NCBI GenBank assembly: GCA_944320355.1
Contig: CALUHC010000032.1
Coordinates: 62,001-126,000 of the forward strand
Direction: 5' to 3'
From: an uncultured Prevotella sp.
Lineage (GTDB): Bacteria > Bacteroidota > Bacteroidia > Bacteroidales > Bacteroidaceae
Length of the DNA stretch: 64,000 nucleotides
The notes beneath the pieces are model-generated. The model had not been told where the DNA came from. It made no database searches and saw nothing but the letters and a program-made list of their open reading frames with translations. Positions 8,018-16,868 of this stretch are shown piece after piece (the first letter of the stretch is position 1; every line of letters starts with the position of its first letter). Made by a program: the position numbers and the translations under genes.

Positions 8018-9451
8018 ATGAAGATACTCACAGACGCAGAACTGGCCGAGGCACTCGACCAACAGATATTCCACACCATATCCGAAGCGGCCGACGCACT
8101 GGGGCTGGAGTGCTACGTGGTGGGCGGCTACGTGCGCGACCTCTTCCTCGAACGCCCGTCCAATGACATAGACATCGTCGTGGTGGGCAGCGGCATACGC
8201 CTGGCCACGGCGCTGAAGCAGCGGCTCGGGCGCAAGGCCCACCTGTCGGTGTTCCGCAACTTCGGCACGGCGCAGGTGAAGCTGCGCGACCTCGAGGTGG
8301 AGTTTGTTGGCGCGCGCAAGGAGAGCTACAGCCACGACTCGCGCAAGCCGGTGGTGGAGGACGGCACGCTGGAGGACGACCAGAACCGCCGCGACTTCAC
8401 CATCAACGCCATGGCCGTGTGCCTCAACGCCGCCCGCTTCGGCGAGCTGGTGGACCCCTTCTACGGCATCGAAGACCTGGAGGACGGCATCATACGCACG
8501 CCGCTCGACCCCGACATCACCTTCTCCGACGACCCGCTGCGCATGATGCGATGCGTGCGCTTTGCCACGCAGCTGCGCTTCATGATAGACGACGACACAT
8601 TCAGCGCCCTCGGCCGCAATGCCGAGCGCATAAAGATAGTGAGCGGCGAGCGCATAAAGGACGAGCTGAACAAGATAATGATGACGCCCACGCCCAGCCG
8701 CGGCATCGTGGACCTGCACCGCTGCGGACTGCTGCAGCTCATACTGCCCGAGCTGGCCGCGCTCGACGTGGTGGAGCGGCGCGGCGAGAGGGCGCACAAG
8801 AACAACTTCTACCACACGCTCGAAGTGCTCGACAACGTGTGCCGCCGCAGCGACAACCTGTGGCTGCGCTGGGCCGCACTGATGCACGACATAGGCAAGA
8901 CGCGCTGCAAGCGGTGGGACCAGGCCGCGGGATGGACGTTCCACAACCACAACTACGTGGGCGCAAAGATGGTGCCGCAGATATTCCGCAGGCTGGCGTT
9001 GCCACTCGACGCCAAGATGAAATACGTGCAGAAGCTCGTCGACCTGCACATGCGCCCCATAGCGATTGCCGACGACGAGGTGACAGACAGCGCCGTGCGC
9101 CGCCTCATGAACGACGCGGGCGACGACATAGACGACCTGATGACCCTCTGCGAGGCCGACATAACGAGCAAGAACGAGGTGCGCAAGAAGATGTTCCTCG
9201 AAAACTTCCGCACCGTGCGCGAGAAGCTGGCAGACCTCAAGGAGAAGGACTACCGCCGCCTGCTGCAGCCCTGCATCGACGGCAACGAGATAATGCAGAT
9301 GTTCGGCCTCACGCCATGCCGCGAGGTGGGCGAGCTGAAACAGGCACTGAAGGAGGCTGTGCTCGACAACAGCGTGCCAAACGAGCGCGAGCCGCTGATG
9401 CGCCTTTTGATTGACAAAGCTAAAAAAATGGGACTGGTTTGTAAAAATTAA
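8018..9451 (+). CDS. cca: CCA tRNA nucleotidyltransferase (HD-domain type)
   Basis: A 477-residue class II nucleotidyltransferase. The head has VVGGYVRDLFLERPSNDIDI (residues 34-53), with the GG and DxD metal-binding motifs, then RRDFTINAMA and the neck region DDPLRMMRCVRFA. A C-terminal HD domain follows, with ALMHDIGKTR near residue 290. The enzyme adds or repairs the 3' CCA of tRNAs in the cytosol. As CCA is not visible in the encoded 3' end of the tRNA-Gln in this window, such an enzyme is required. Some family members act as poly(A) polymerases; the sequence alone does not exclude that. Confidence 0.93.
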   Translation: MKILTDAELAEALDQQIFHTISEAADALGLECYVVGGYVRDLFLERPSNDIDIVVVGSGIRLATALKQRLGRKAHLSVFRNFGTAQVKLRDLEVEFVGARKESYSHDSRKPVVEDGTLEDDQNRRDFTINAMAVCLNAARFGELVDPFYGIEDLEDGIIRTPLDPDITFSDDPLRMMRCVRFATQLRFMIDDDTFSALGRNAERIKIVSGERIKDELNKIMMTPTPSRGIVDLHRCGLLQLILPELAALDVVERRGERAHKNNFYHTLEVLDNVCRRSDNLWLRWAALMHDIGKTRCKRWDQAAGWTFHNHNYVGAKMVPQIFRRLALPLDAKMKYVQKLVDLHMRPIAIADDEVTDSAVRRLMNDAGDDIDDLMTLCEADITSKNEVRKKMFLENFRTVREKLADLKEKDYRRLLQPCIDGNEIMQMFGLTPCREVGELKQALKEAVLDNSVPNEREPLMRLLIDKAKKMGLVCKN

Positions 9452-9546
9452 CCACCACAACACACTTATTTTTGTGCATAAACACCGCCGCCTGTAAAAA
9501 TCCTTAAATGTTTGCGCCCACATATTTATAGTACACTTTTTATGTG

Positions 9547-9554
9547 TATCTTTG
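9547..9554 (+). promoter_or_regulatory. -7 box of the RND efflux operon
   Basis: TATCTTTG about 105 bp before the adaptor gene; a TTTG at 9511 is too far to be its -33. The leader contains an A/T-rich stretch just before the start codon. No regulator gene adjoins the operon. Confidence 0.45.
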
Positions 9555-9658
9555 CACACTGAAAACCGAGAGGGCCGCCGCGAGTTTTCCGCGGCAGTCC
9601 GGTTCGGCGGTTAATCATTTCAATCGAACAAATTATATTATAGTTTTATATTTAGGTT

Positions 9659-10816
9659 ATGAAAAAGAACAAAATGTTGTTGATTGCGGCAGCAGCTGCA
9701 CTTCTCGTCTCTTGTGGAAACAAAGGTGCCATGACCGGCGACAATAGCTTCCCCGTGCAGACGGTGACCCCGCAGAGCGCCACGCTGCAGTCGACGTATC
9801 CTGCCGTTATCAGGGGTATTCAGGATGTGGAAATCCGCCCGAAGGTGTCGGGATTCATCACCAAGATTTGTGTCAAGGAAGGCCAGGCCGTGAAGGCAGG
9901 GCAGCTGCTCTTTGTCATCGACAACGTGACATACGAGGCTGCCGTGCGCCAGGCCGAGGCAGCGGTGAACACGGCTTCGGCTTCGCTCAACACCTCGAAG
10001 CTGACCTACGAGAACAGCAAGAAGCTCTTTGCCAACAAGGTGATAGGCGCATACGAGCTGCAGTCGGCGCAGAACTCATACGAGAGCGCAGAGGCACAGC
10101 TGGCCCAGGCCAAGGCCAACCTCGTGTCGGCAAAGGAGAACCTGAGCTTCTGCTACGTGAAGAGCCCCGCCAACGGCGTCGTGGGCACACTGCCCTACAA
10201 GGTGGGCGCGCTCGTGAGCAGCTCCAGCGCAGAGCCCCTCACCACAGTGTCTGACATCAGCACCATGGAGGTTTACTTCTCCATGAACGAGAAAGAAATG
10301 CTTGACCTCACCAAGGAGGCAGGCAGCATGGACAGCCTCGTGAGCGAGTTCCCGCCCGTGCACCTGCTGCTGGCCGACGGAAGCACATACCAGCACGAAG
10401 GAAAAGTGGCCAAGGTGAGCGGCGTAATAGACCAGACCACCGGCAGCGTGCAGATGATAGCGCAGTTCCCCAACCCGCAACACCTGCTGAAAAGCGGCGG
10501 CTCGGGCTCCGTCGTGCTGAAGCACACCAACACGGCAGCCATTGTCATACCCAAGAGCTGCACGGTCGAGGTGCAGAACAAGGTGTTCATATACGCCCTG
10601 GGCGAAGGAAACAAGGTGAAATATACCGAAATAACCGTTGAGCCGCAGAACGACGGCAACAACTATATCGTCACAGGCGGAATCAAGGCCGGCCAGAAGT
10701 ACGTGACCAACGGGCTCACCAAGCTCACCGACGGCACAGCCATCACGCCCATCTCGCCCGAGGAATACGCCAAGAGGATCAAGCAGGCAGAAGGCATGGG
10801 AGCCATGCAGAAGTAA
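9659..10816 (+). CDS. RND efflux periplasmic adaptor (membrane fusion protein)
   Basis: A 385-residue lipoprotein (MKKNKMLLIAAAAALLVSC, Cys19). Its order is that of AcrA/MexA: a beta-barrel strand, the first lipoyl half (EIRPKVSGFITKICVKEGQ), an alpha-helical hairpin (about 100-170, rich in Ala/Glu/Gln), the second lipoyl half (SPANGVVGTLPYKVGALVS) and the membrane-proximal domain. It links the inner-membrane pump to the outer-membrane channel. It is followed by the pump after 49 bp and the channel after that. Substrate range (drugs, bile acids, dyes) cannot be read from the sequence. Confidence 0.92.
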   Translation: MKKNKMLLIAAAAALLVSCGNKGAMTGDNSFPVQTVTPQSATLQSTYPAVIRGIQDVEIRPKVSGFITKICVKEGQAVKAGQLLFVIDNVTYEAAVRQAEAAVNTASASLNTSKLTYENSKKLFANKVIGAYELQSAQNSYESAEAQLAQAKANLVSAKENLSFCYVKSPANGVVGTLPYKVGALVSSSSAEPLTTVSDISTMEVYFSMNEKEMLDLTKEAGSMDSLVSEFPPVHLLLADGSTYQHEGKVAKVSGVIDQTTGSVQMIAQFPNPQHLLKSGGSGSVVLKHTNTAAIVIPKSCTVEVQNKVFIYALGEGNKVKYTEITVEPQNDGNNYIVTGGIKAGQKYVTNGLTKLTDGTAITPISPEEYAKRIKQAEGMGAMQK

Positions 10817-10865
10817 CGAAAACAGTATCGTCAAAAAGACAAAGGCTTAAAATCAATAAGGTAAT

Positions 10866-13800
10866 ATGACATTTACAAACTTTATAAAGCGCCCGGTGCT
10901 CTCGACGGTGATATCTATCCTCATCGTCATACTGGGACTCATAGGACTGCTCACCCTGCCTATCGAGCAGTACCCTGACGTGGCGCCGCCTACCGTGTCG
11001 GTGCGCACCACCTACACCGGAGCCGATGCCGAGACCGTGAAAAACTCGGTGCTCGCCCCGCTGGAGGAAAGCATCAACGGTGTGGAGAACATGGACTACA
11101 TGGAGTCCACCGCCGACAACAGCGGGTCGGCCAGCATCACCATCTACTTCCGCCAGGGAGTGAACGCCGATATGTGCGCCGTGAACGTGCAGAACCGCAT
11201 CTCGCAGGCACAGTCGCAGCTGCCAGCCGAGGTTACCCGCGTCGGCGTGACGGTGAACAAGCGCCAGTCTTCGCAGGTGATAATGTACGCCCTCGTGTCG
11301 CCCGACGGACGATATGACGACGAGTTCATCACCAACTACAACGAAATCAACGTCGTTCCGGCCCTCAAGCGTATCGGAGGCGTGGGCGATGTGATGAGCC
11401 CCGGTATGAAGACCTACTCCATGCGCATCTGGCTCAAGCCGGAGAAGATGAAGCAATACGGCCTCATGCCGAGCGACATCTCCACCGCGCTGAGCGAGCA
11501 GAACATCGAGGCTGCGCCCGGTTCGTTCGGAGAGCAGAGCCCGGTGGCCTTCGAGTACGTGATGCGCTACACCGGACGACTCAAGACCGCCGAGGAGTTT
11601 GGCGACATAGTACTGACGAGCGACCTCACCGGACAGACCCTCAAGCTGAAGGATGTGGCCGACGTGGAGCTTGGCGGACTTAGCTATACTGTGTCGATGC
11701 GCAACAACAACATGCCATCTGTCATGGGTATGGTGCAGCAAATCGCCGGCTCCAACGCCAACGAGATTGCCACCAACGTGAAGGCTCAGCTCGAAACGCT
11801 GTCCAAAGACTTCCCCCCGGGCCTGACCTACGACGTGAACTATGACGTTACGTCGTTCCTCTACGCATCCATAGAGGAGGTTGTGTTCACCCTTGTGTTC
11901 ACCCTCGCCCTGGTGCTCCTCGTGGTTTACATCTTCCTGCAGGACTTCCGGTCCACGCTCATCCCCATCATCGCAGTGCCGGTGTCGCTGATCGGAACGT
12001 TCCTCTTCCTCAACATATTCGGCTTCTCGGTCAACCTGCTCACGCTGTCGGCCTTGCTTCTGGCCATCGCCATCGTGGTCGATGACGCCATTGTGGTGGT
12101 CGAGGCCGTCCACGCCAAGATAGACATGGGCTACAAGAGCGCCCTCACGGCCAGCATCGACGCCATGAACGAGATTTCGGGAGCCATCATCTCCATCACG
12201 CTCGTAATGGCCTCAGTGTTCATTCCCGTGTCGTTCATGGGCGGAGTGTCCGGTACGTTCTACCGGGAGTTCGGTATCACCATGGCCATATCAATCTTCA
12301 TATCGGCCCTAAACGCCCTCACGCTCTCGCCGGCACTGTGCGCCGTGTTCATGAAACCCAAGAACGCGGACGGCACTGAGCGCAAGCTCAGCATGGTAGA
12401 CCGCTTCCACGTGGCTTTCAACACGGCCTACGACAAGGTGCTCGGCAAGTACAAGAAAGGCGTGGAGCGCTTTGTCCGCAAGCCCATCCTCACCGGCATC
12501 TGCGTCGTCCTGGGCATCGTTGCCCTCGTGGTGACCATGAGCACCACCCGTTCCGGACTCGTTCCCGACGAGGACACGGGCGTTGTGTTCTGCACAATCT
12601 CCATGCCTCCCGGAACGAGCGTGCACCGCACGCAGCAGGTCATAGACCAGGTTGACGCCATGCTCGCGTCAAACCCCGCCGTGGCCAGCCGCCAGCAGAT
12701 CCAGGGATACAACTTCATCTCCGGCTCGGGTTCCGACCAGGCCACGTTCATCATCAAGCTCAAGGACTTCGATGAGCGTAACGACGCACAGAGCGCACAG
12801 GCTGTGCTGGGCATGATCTACGCCCAGACGGCATCCATCAAGGACGCACAGATACTGGCCTTCGCGCCGCCTATGATTCCGGGATTCTCGGCCAACAACG
12901 GTGTTTCGCTCGTGATGCTCGACCGCACCGGAGGCGACCTAAACAGGTTCTTCGGCATCGTGCAGCAGTATCTGGGCGAGCTCAACAAGCGCCCGGAGAT
13001 ACAGATGGCCATGACTTCCTACAACTCAAGCTACCCGCAGTACATGATTGACGTGGACGTGGCCAAGTGCAAGCAGGCAGGAATATCGCCCTCGACGGTG
13101 CTCACCACCCTTCAGGGCTACTATGGCGGCCTTTACGCTTCGAACTTCAACGCATACGGCAAGCTCTACCGCGTGATGATACAGGGCACTCCCGAGAGCC
13201 GTATGCGCCCCGAGGGCCTGAGCAGCATCTATGTGCGCACCACCGACGGCATGGCTCCGGTCAACGAGTTCTGCAGCATGAAGCGTGTCTACGGCCCGTC
13301 GAACATCAACCGCTACAATATGTACACGAGCATCAACGTGACGGCGACCGTTGCCGACGGCTATTCTTCGGGTGAGGCCATCCAGGCCGTGCGCGAGGTG
13401 GCCGCCACCACGCTGCCCACCGGATACGGATACGAGTTCACCGGCCTTACCAGAACCGAGGCAAACTCTAGCAGCTCCACAGGCCTTATCTTCCTGTTGT
13501 GCTTCGTGTTCGTTTACCTCATCCTCTCCGCGCAGTACGAGAGCTACATCCTGCCGCTGTCTGTGCTGCTGTCCGTGCCGTTCGGACTCGCCGGAGCGTT
13601 CCTCTTCACGCAGCTCTTCGGCCACCAGAACGATATCTATATGCAGATCTCGCTCATCATGCTCATCGGACTTCTGGCCAAGAACGCCATCCTTATCGTG
13701 CAGTTCGCCCTTGAGAGGCGGCACACAGGTATGGCCATCCGCTGGTCGGCCATACTCGGAGCCGGCGCCCGTCTGCGCCCGATCCTCATGACTTCGCTGG

Positions 13801-14063
13801 CCATGATTGTCGGCCTGCTGCCTATGATGTTCGCCCACGGTGTGGGAAAGAACGGAAACCAGACGCTGGGAGCCGCTGCCGTGGGCGGAATGCTCATCGG
13901 AACAATCTGCCAGCTGTTCGTGGTGCCCGCGCTGTTTATGATATTCCAGTCGCTGCAGGAGAAGTTCACGCCGCTCAAGTTTGACGATGAGAACAACGAA
14001 GAGGCCAGCACCGAGCTTGCACAGTACGCGCATCGCCCTGTTAAAACCAAAGAAGATGAATAA
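10866..14063 (+). CDS. RND multidrug efflux pump, HAE1 (AcrB-like) family
   Basis: A 1,065-residue inner-membrane proton antiporter of normal length. The N-terminus FIKRPVLSTVISILIVILG is the first transmembrane helix; LPIEQYPDVAPPTVSV is the family hallmark. The proton-relay residues are present: Asp406-Asp407 in AIAIVVDDAIVVVEA and Lys939 in GLLAKNAILIVQFALERR. Two large periplasmic loops and twelve helices are evident from the hydrophobic pattern. It is flanked by its adaptor and outer-membrane factor in one operon. The stop codon is 6 bp before the next ATG. Confidence 0.95.
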   Translation: MTFTNFIKRPVLSTVISILIVILGLIGLLTLPIEQYPDVAPPTVSVRTTYTGADAETVKNSVLAPLEESINGVENMDYMESTADNSGSASITIYFRQGVNADMCAVNVQNRISQAQSQLPAEVTRVGVTVNKRQSSQVIMYALVSPDGRYDDEFITNYNEINVVPALKRIGGVGDVMSPGMKTYSMRIWLKPEKMKQYGLMPSDISTALSEQNIEAAPGSFGEQSPVAFEYVMRYTGRLKTAEEFGDIVLTSDLTGQTLKLKDVADVELGGLSYTVSMRNNNMPSVMGMVQQIAGSNANEIATNVKAQLETLSKDFPPGLTYDVNYDVTSFLYASIEEVVFTLVFTLALVLLVVYIFLQDFRSTLIPIIAVPVSLIGTFLFLNIFGFSVNLLTLSALLLAIAIVVDDAIVVVEAVHAKIDMGYKSALTASIDAMNEISGAIISITLVMASVFIPVSFMGGVSGTFYREFGITMAISIFISALNALTLSPALCAVFMKPKNADGTERKLSMVDRFHVAFNTAYDKVLGKYKKGVERFVRKPILTGICVVLGIVALVVTMSTTRSGLVPDEDTGVVFCTISMPPGTSVHRTQQVIDQVDAMLASNPAVASRQQIQGYNFISGSGSDQATFIIKLKDFDERNDAQSAQAVLGMIYAQTASIKDAQILAFAPPMIPGFSANNGVSLVMLDRTGGDLNRFFGIVQQYLGELNKRPEIQMAMTSYNSSYPQYMIDVDVAKCKQAGISPSTVLTTLQGYYGGLYASNFNAYGKLYRVMIQGTPESRMRPEGLSSIYVRTTDGMAPVNEFCSMKRVYGPSNINRYNMYTSINVTATVADGYSSGEAIQAVREVAATTLPTGYGYEFTGLTRTEANSSSSTGLIFLLCFVFVYLILSAQYESYILPLSVLLSVPFGLAGAFLFTQLFGHQNDIYMQISLIMLIGLLAKNAILIVQFALERRHTGMAIRWSAILGAGARLRPILMTSLAMIVGLLPMMFAHGVGKNGNQTLGAAAVGGMLIGTICQLFVVPALFMIFQSLQEKFTPLKFDDENNEEASTELAQYAHRPVKTKEDE

Positions 14064-14069
14064 TTGAAC

Positions 14070-15452
14070 ATGAAGAAGCTATTTATATTAATGTCCGCAT
14101 CGCTGCTTTTCGGCAGCTGCGGACTCTACAACAAATACGAGCGTCCGGACGTGAACGCCACCGGCCTTGTGCGCGACACGGCCTCCGTCACCGACACGCT
14201 GGCCGTGGCCGACACGACCAGCTTCGGCAACCTGCCGTGGCGCGAGGTGTTCACCGACCCGCAGTTGCAGGCGCTCATAGAGCAGGGACTGGAGAACAAC
14301 GTCGACCTGCTCAACGCCGCGCTCAACGTGAAGATGGTTGAGGCGCAGCTCATGGCCGCTAAGCTGGCCTTCGTGCCGTCGTTCACATTCTCGCCGCAGG
14401 GCACGCTCACTTCGTGGGACGGCAGCAAGACGACCAAGACCTACTCGCTGCCCGTGCAGGCAAGCTGGAGCCTAGACCTCTTCGGCAACCTGCTATCGCA
14501 GAAGCGCAGCTCGCAGACTGCCCTGCTCGCCACCAAGGACTACCAGCTCGTGGTAAAGACCCAGGTCATAGCCAACATAGCCAATATGTACTACACCCTG
14601 CTGATGCTCGACCGCCAGCTGGAGATAGTGAACGAGATGTCGGGCGTGACCAAGGAGACGTGGGACATGATGAAGGGGCTCAAGGAGCTCAGCATAGGCT
14701 ACCGCTCCACCAGCGTGGCCAGCGCGGAGGCCAACTATTACTCCGTGCTGGCGCAGGCTTCTGACCTGAAGCGCCAGATACGCGAGACGGAGAACTCGCT
14801 CTCGCTGATGCTCGGGCAGTCGGCCCAGGCCATCAGCCGCGGCAAGCTTGAGGACCAGAACCTGCCCTCCAAGTTCAGCACCGGCATCCCATTGCAGATG
14901 CTCAACAACCGTCCGGACGTACACTACGCCGAGATGTCGCTCGCGCAGTGCTTCTACAACACGCAGACGGCCCGCTCGCGTTTCTACCCGAGCATCACCA
15001 TCAGCGGCTCGGGTGCCTTCACCAACAGCTCCGGCGCAGGCATAGTGAACCCCGGCAAGTGGCTCCTCTCCGCAGTGGGAGGCCTCGTGCAGCCAATATT
15101 CATGAACGGACAGCTCATAGCCGGGCTCAAAGTGGCCAAGGCACAGCAGGAGCAAGCCTACAACACGTGGCAGAACACGGTGCTCAAGGCAGGCAACGAG
15201 GTGAGCAACGCCCTCGTGCTCTACAACACCAGCGACGAGAAAAGCCGCCTCGAAGAGAAGCAGGTGGCCGCGCTGCGCCAGGCCGTGGACGACACGAAGG
15301 AGCTGTACAGCCAGAGCTCTGCCAACTACCTTGAAGTGATCACCGCCGAGACCAACCTGCTCAACGCAGAGCTCTCGAAGGTGGCCGACGACTTCTACAA
15401 GATGCAGGCCGTGGTCAACCTCTACCAGGCTCTGGGCGGAGGAACCAAGTAA
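14070..15452 (+). CDS. Outer-membrane efflux factor (TolC/OprM type lipoprotein)
   Basis: A 460-residue protein with a lipoprotein signal (MKKLFILMSASLLFGSC, Cys17). It has two repeats of the TolC-like helical hairpin plus barrel, seen as AALNVKMVEAQLMAAKLAF and NNRPDVHYAEMSLAQCFYN; the sequence IPLQMLNNRPDV is typical of the NodT/OprM group. The frame could begin six bases earlier at a TTG, but ATG at 14070 gives the normal signal peptide. It completes the tripartite pump: adaptor, RND pump, channel. Confidence 0.93.
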   Translation: MKKLFILMSASLLFGSCGLYNKYERPDVNATGLVRDTASVTDTLAVADTTSFGNLPWREVFTDPQLQALIEQGLENNVDLLNAALNVKMVEAQLMAAKLAFVPSFTFSPQGTLTSWDGSKTTKTYSLPVQASWSLDLFGNLLSQKRSSQTALLATKDYQLVVKTQVIANIANMYYTLLMLDRQLEIVNEMSGVTKETWDMMKGLKELSIGYRSTSVASAEANYYSVLAQASDLKRQIRETENSLSLMLGQSAQAISRGKLEDQNLPSKFSTGIPLQMLNNRPDVHYAEMSLAQCFYNTQTARSRFYPSITISGSGAFTNSSGAGIVNPGKWLLSAVGGLVQPIFMNGQLIAGLKVAKAQQEQAYNTWQNTVLKAGNEVSNALVLYNTSDEKSRLEEKQVAALRQAVDDTKELYSQSSANYLEVITAETNLLNAELSKVADDFYKMQAVVNLYQALGGGTK

Positions 15453-15472
15453 TAACATTAAAACTGACGATT

Positions 15473-16255
15473 ATGGCAAGTGAAATAAGCCCTAAAGCAG
15501 AGATCGACCCGAGAGCGAAAATCGGGAACAACTGCAAGATATATCCTTTCGCGTACATTGAAGGCGACGTGGAGATAGGCGACGGATGCACCATATACCC
15601 GTTCGTGAGCATACTCTCCGGCACCCGCATGGGCAAGAACAACACCGTGTTCCAGGGCGCCGTGCTCGGAGCGCTGCCACAGGACTTCGACTTCAGGGGC
15701 GAAGCGTCCGAGCTGGTGATAGGCGACCGCAACACGTTCCGCGAGAACGTGGTCATCAACCGCGCCACCCACTCCGACGGAAAGACCGTCATCGGCAACG
15801 CCAACTTCTTCATGGAGGGCGCCCACATATCGCACGACACGAAGGTGGGCAGCCGCTGCGTGTTCGGCTACGGCACAAAGATAGCCGGCGACTGCGTCAT
15901 CGAGGATGCAGCCATCTTCTCCACGAGCGTCATAGCCAACGCGCGCACCCGCGTGGGCTCGTGCTCCATGGTGCAGTCGGGCTGCTCCTTCTCCAAGGAC
16001 ATCCCGCCGTTCATCATCGCCAACGGCTCGCCCATCAAGTATGCCGGCATCAACTCCACCATGATGACGGCCTACGGCATCGACGCCAAGATACAGAAGC
16101 ACATCGCCAACGCCTACCGACTGGTGTTCCACGGCCAGACTTCCGTCTTCGACGCCGTCATGCAGATCAAGGAGCAGGTGCCCGACAGCAAGGAGATACA
16201 GATGATCACCGCGTTCATCGAGGCTACCGAGCTGGGCATCATATCCAAGATATAA
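15473..16255 (+). CDS. lpxA: LpxA-like acyl-ACP:UDP-GlcNAc O-acyltransferase (divergent paralogue?)
   Basis: A 260-residue left-handed beta-helix acyltransferase, close to LpxA in length, with repeated hexapeptides from the N-terminus (ISPKAEIDPRAKIGNNCKI) and RATHSDGKTVIGNANFFMEG. The catalytic His of LpxA is present in EGAHISHDTKVG (His121, with His118). Two further histidines of E. coli LpxA are not: the AGHV position reads AGDC (Asp140) and the AVHQF position reads near IANAR. It is 20 bp after the efflux channel gene, so likely in that operon, instead of the usual lipid A gene cluster. It probably acylates a UDP-sugar; the exact substrate is open. Confidence 0.85.
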   Translation: MASEISPKAEIDPRAKIGNNCKIYPFAYIEGDVEIGDGCTIYPFVSILSGTRMGKNNTVFQGAVLGALPQDFDFRGEASELVIGDRNTFRENVVINRATHSDGKTVIGNANFFMEGAHISHDTKVGSRCVFGYGTKIAGDCVIEDAAIFSTSVIANARTRVGSCSMVQSGCSFSKDIPPFIIANGSPIKYAGINSTMMTAYGIDAKIQKHIANAYRLVFHGQTSVFDAVMQIKEQVPDSKEIQMITAFIEATELGIISKI

Positions 16256-16295
16256 TTTCATTTTTATTGGTTACACAACATCAAATTTGCAATGT

Positions 16296-16327
16296 CCCTG
16301 CCTCCGTGAGGAGGCGGGGCTTTTTTG
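16296..16327 (+). terminator. Rho-independent terminator of the efflux-lpxA operon
   Basis: CCCTGCCTCC-GTGA-GGAGGCGGGG forms a GC-rich stem-loop and is followed directly by TTTTTTG, 41 bp after the lpxA stop codon. Confidence 0.85.
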
Positions 16328-16545
16328 TTTCCGCGCCATGGCCTGCCAGCAGAAGCCGAACGCCTGCCACGCAGCGCGCGACCGCCGCAGCCACCCAGCC
16401 GCCATCAGCCCCACAGACGGCCGCCGCCAAGAGTGCCGGCACAGCCATACGGCCACAAACGCAGCCACACGGACGGCAGCGGGCGGCGCGACCGGCCGGC
16501 GCCTCGCCACGCCGCGCGCAACCACCTGATTGACAACACATTATG

Positions 16546-16624
16546 AAACGGCCCGTTTTAGCCTGCAAAACGTGCCGTTTTATCGTCCGAAACGTGCCGT
16601 TTTGCCTCGCAAAACGGCACGTTT
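16546..16624. repeat. 22-bp-period palindrome array C (4 perfect units)
   Basis: Units at 16546, 16568, 16590 and 16612, all exact AAACG-NNN-CGTTT with NNN = GCC, TGC, TGC, GCA. It is one of the cleanest arrays and shows the 8+3+8+3 pattern: half-sites GCAAAACG or CGTTTTGC alternate with free triplets. The rest of the gene-free stretch 16328-16868 is C-rich and shows no gene; the longer reading frame running into the next gene is caused by the array. Confidence 0.92.
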
Positions 16625-16868
16625 CGCAAAACCGTTTGCCGGCAACCATCCCTCACACACGGGCAAGCCCCATACCAACCGCCACCAAACAACCGCAGCA
16701 AGCCATGCCGCCCGCCATCCGGACAACGGCATCCCGGCAGACGGCAAACGTCACGGCAAAGCCCGCCATGCAGCGCAAAGTGCAAAAAAATCGCTCGCGC
16801 CGTTAAATAAAATGAAATCTGTGGGCGCACACATACTATTCAGACACATTCTGCGTCTAATGGTTGTT

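Noticed and set aside
16530..16868. 113 extra N-terminal codons for the outer-membrane receptor
   Set aside because: They cover array C and precede a standard signal peptide at 16869; the extension has no sequence sense.
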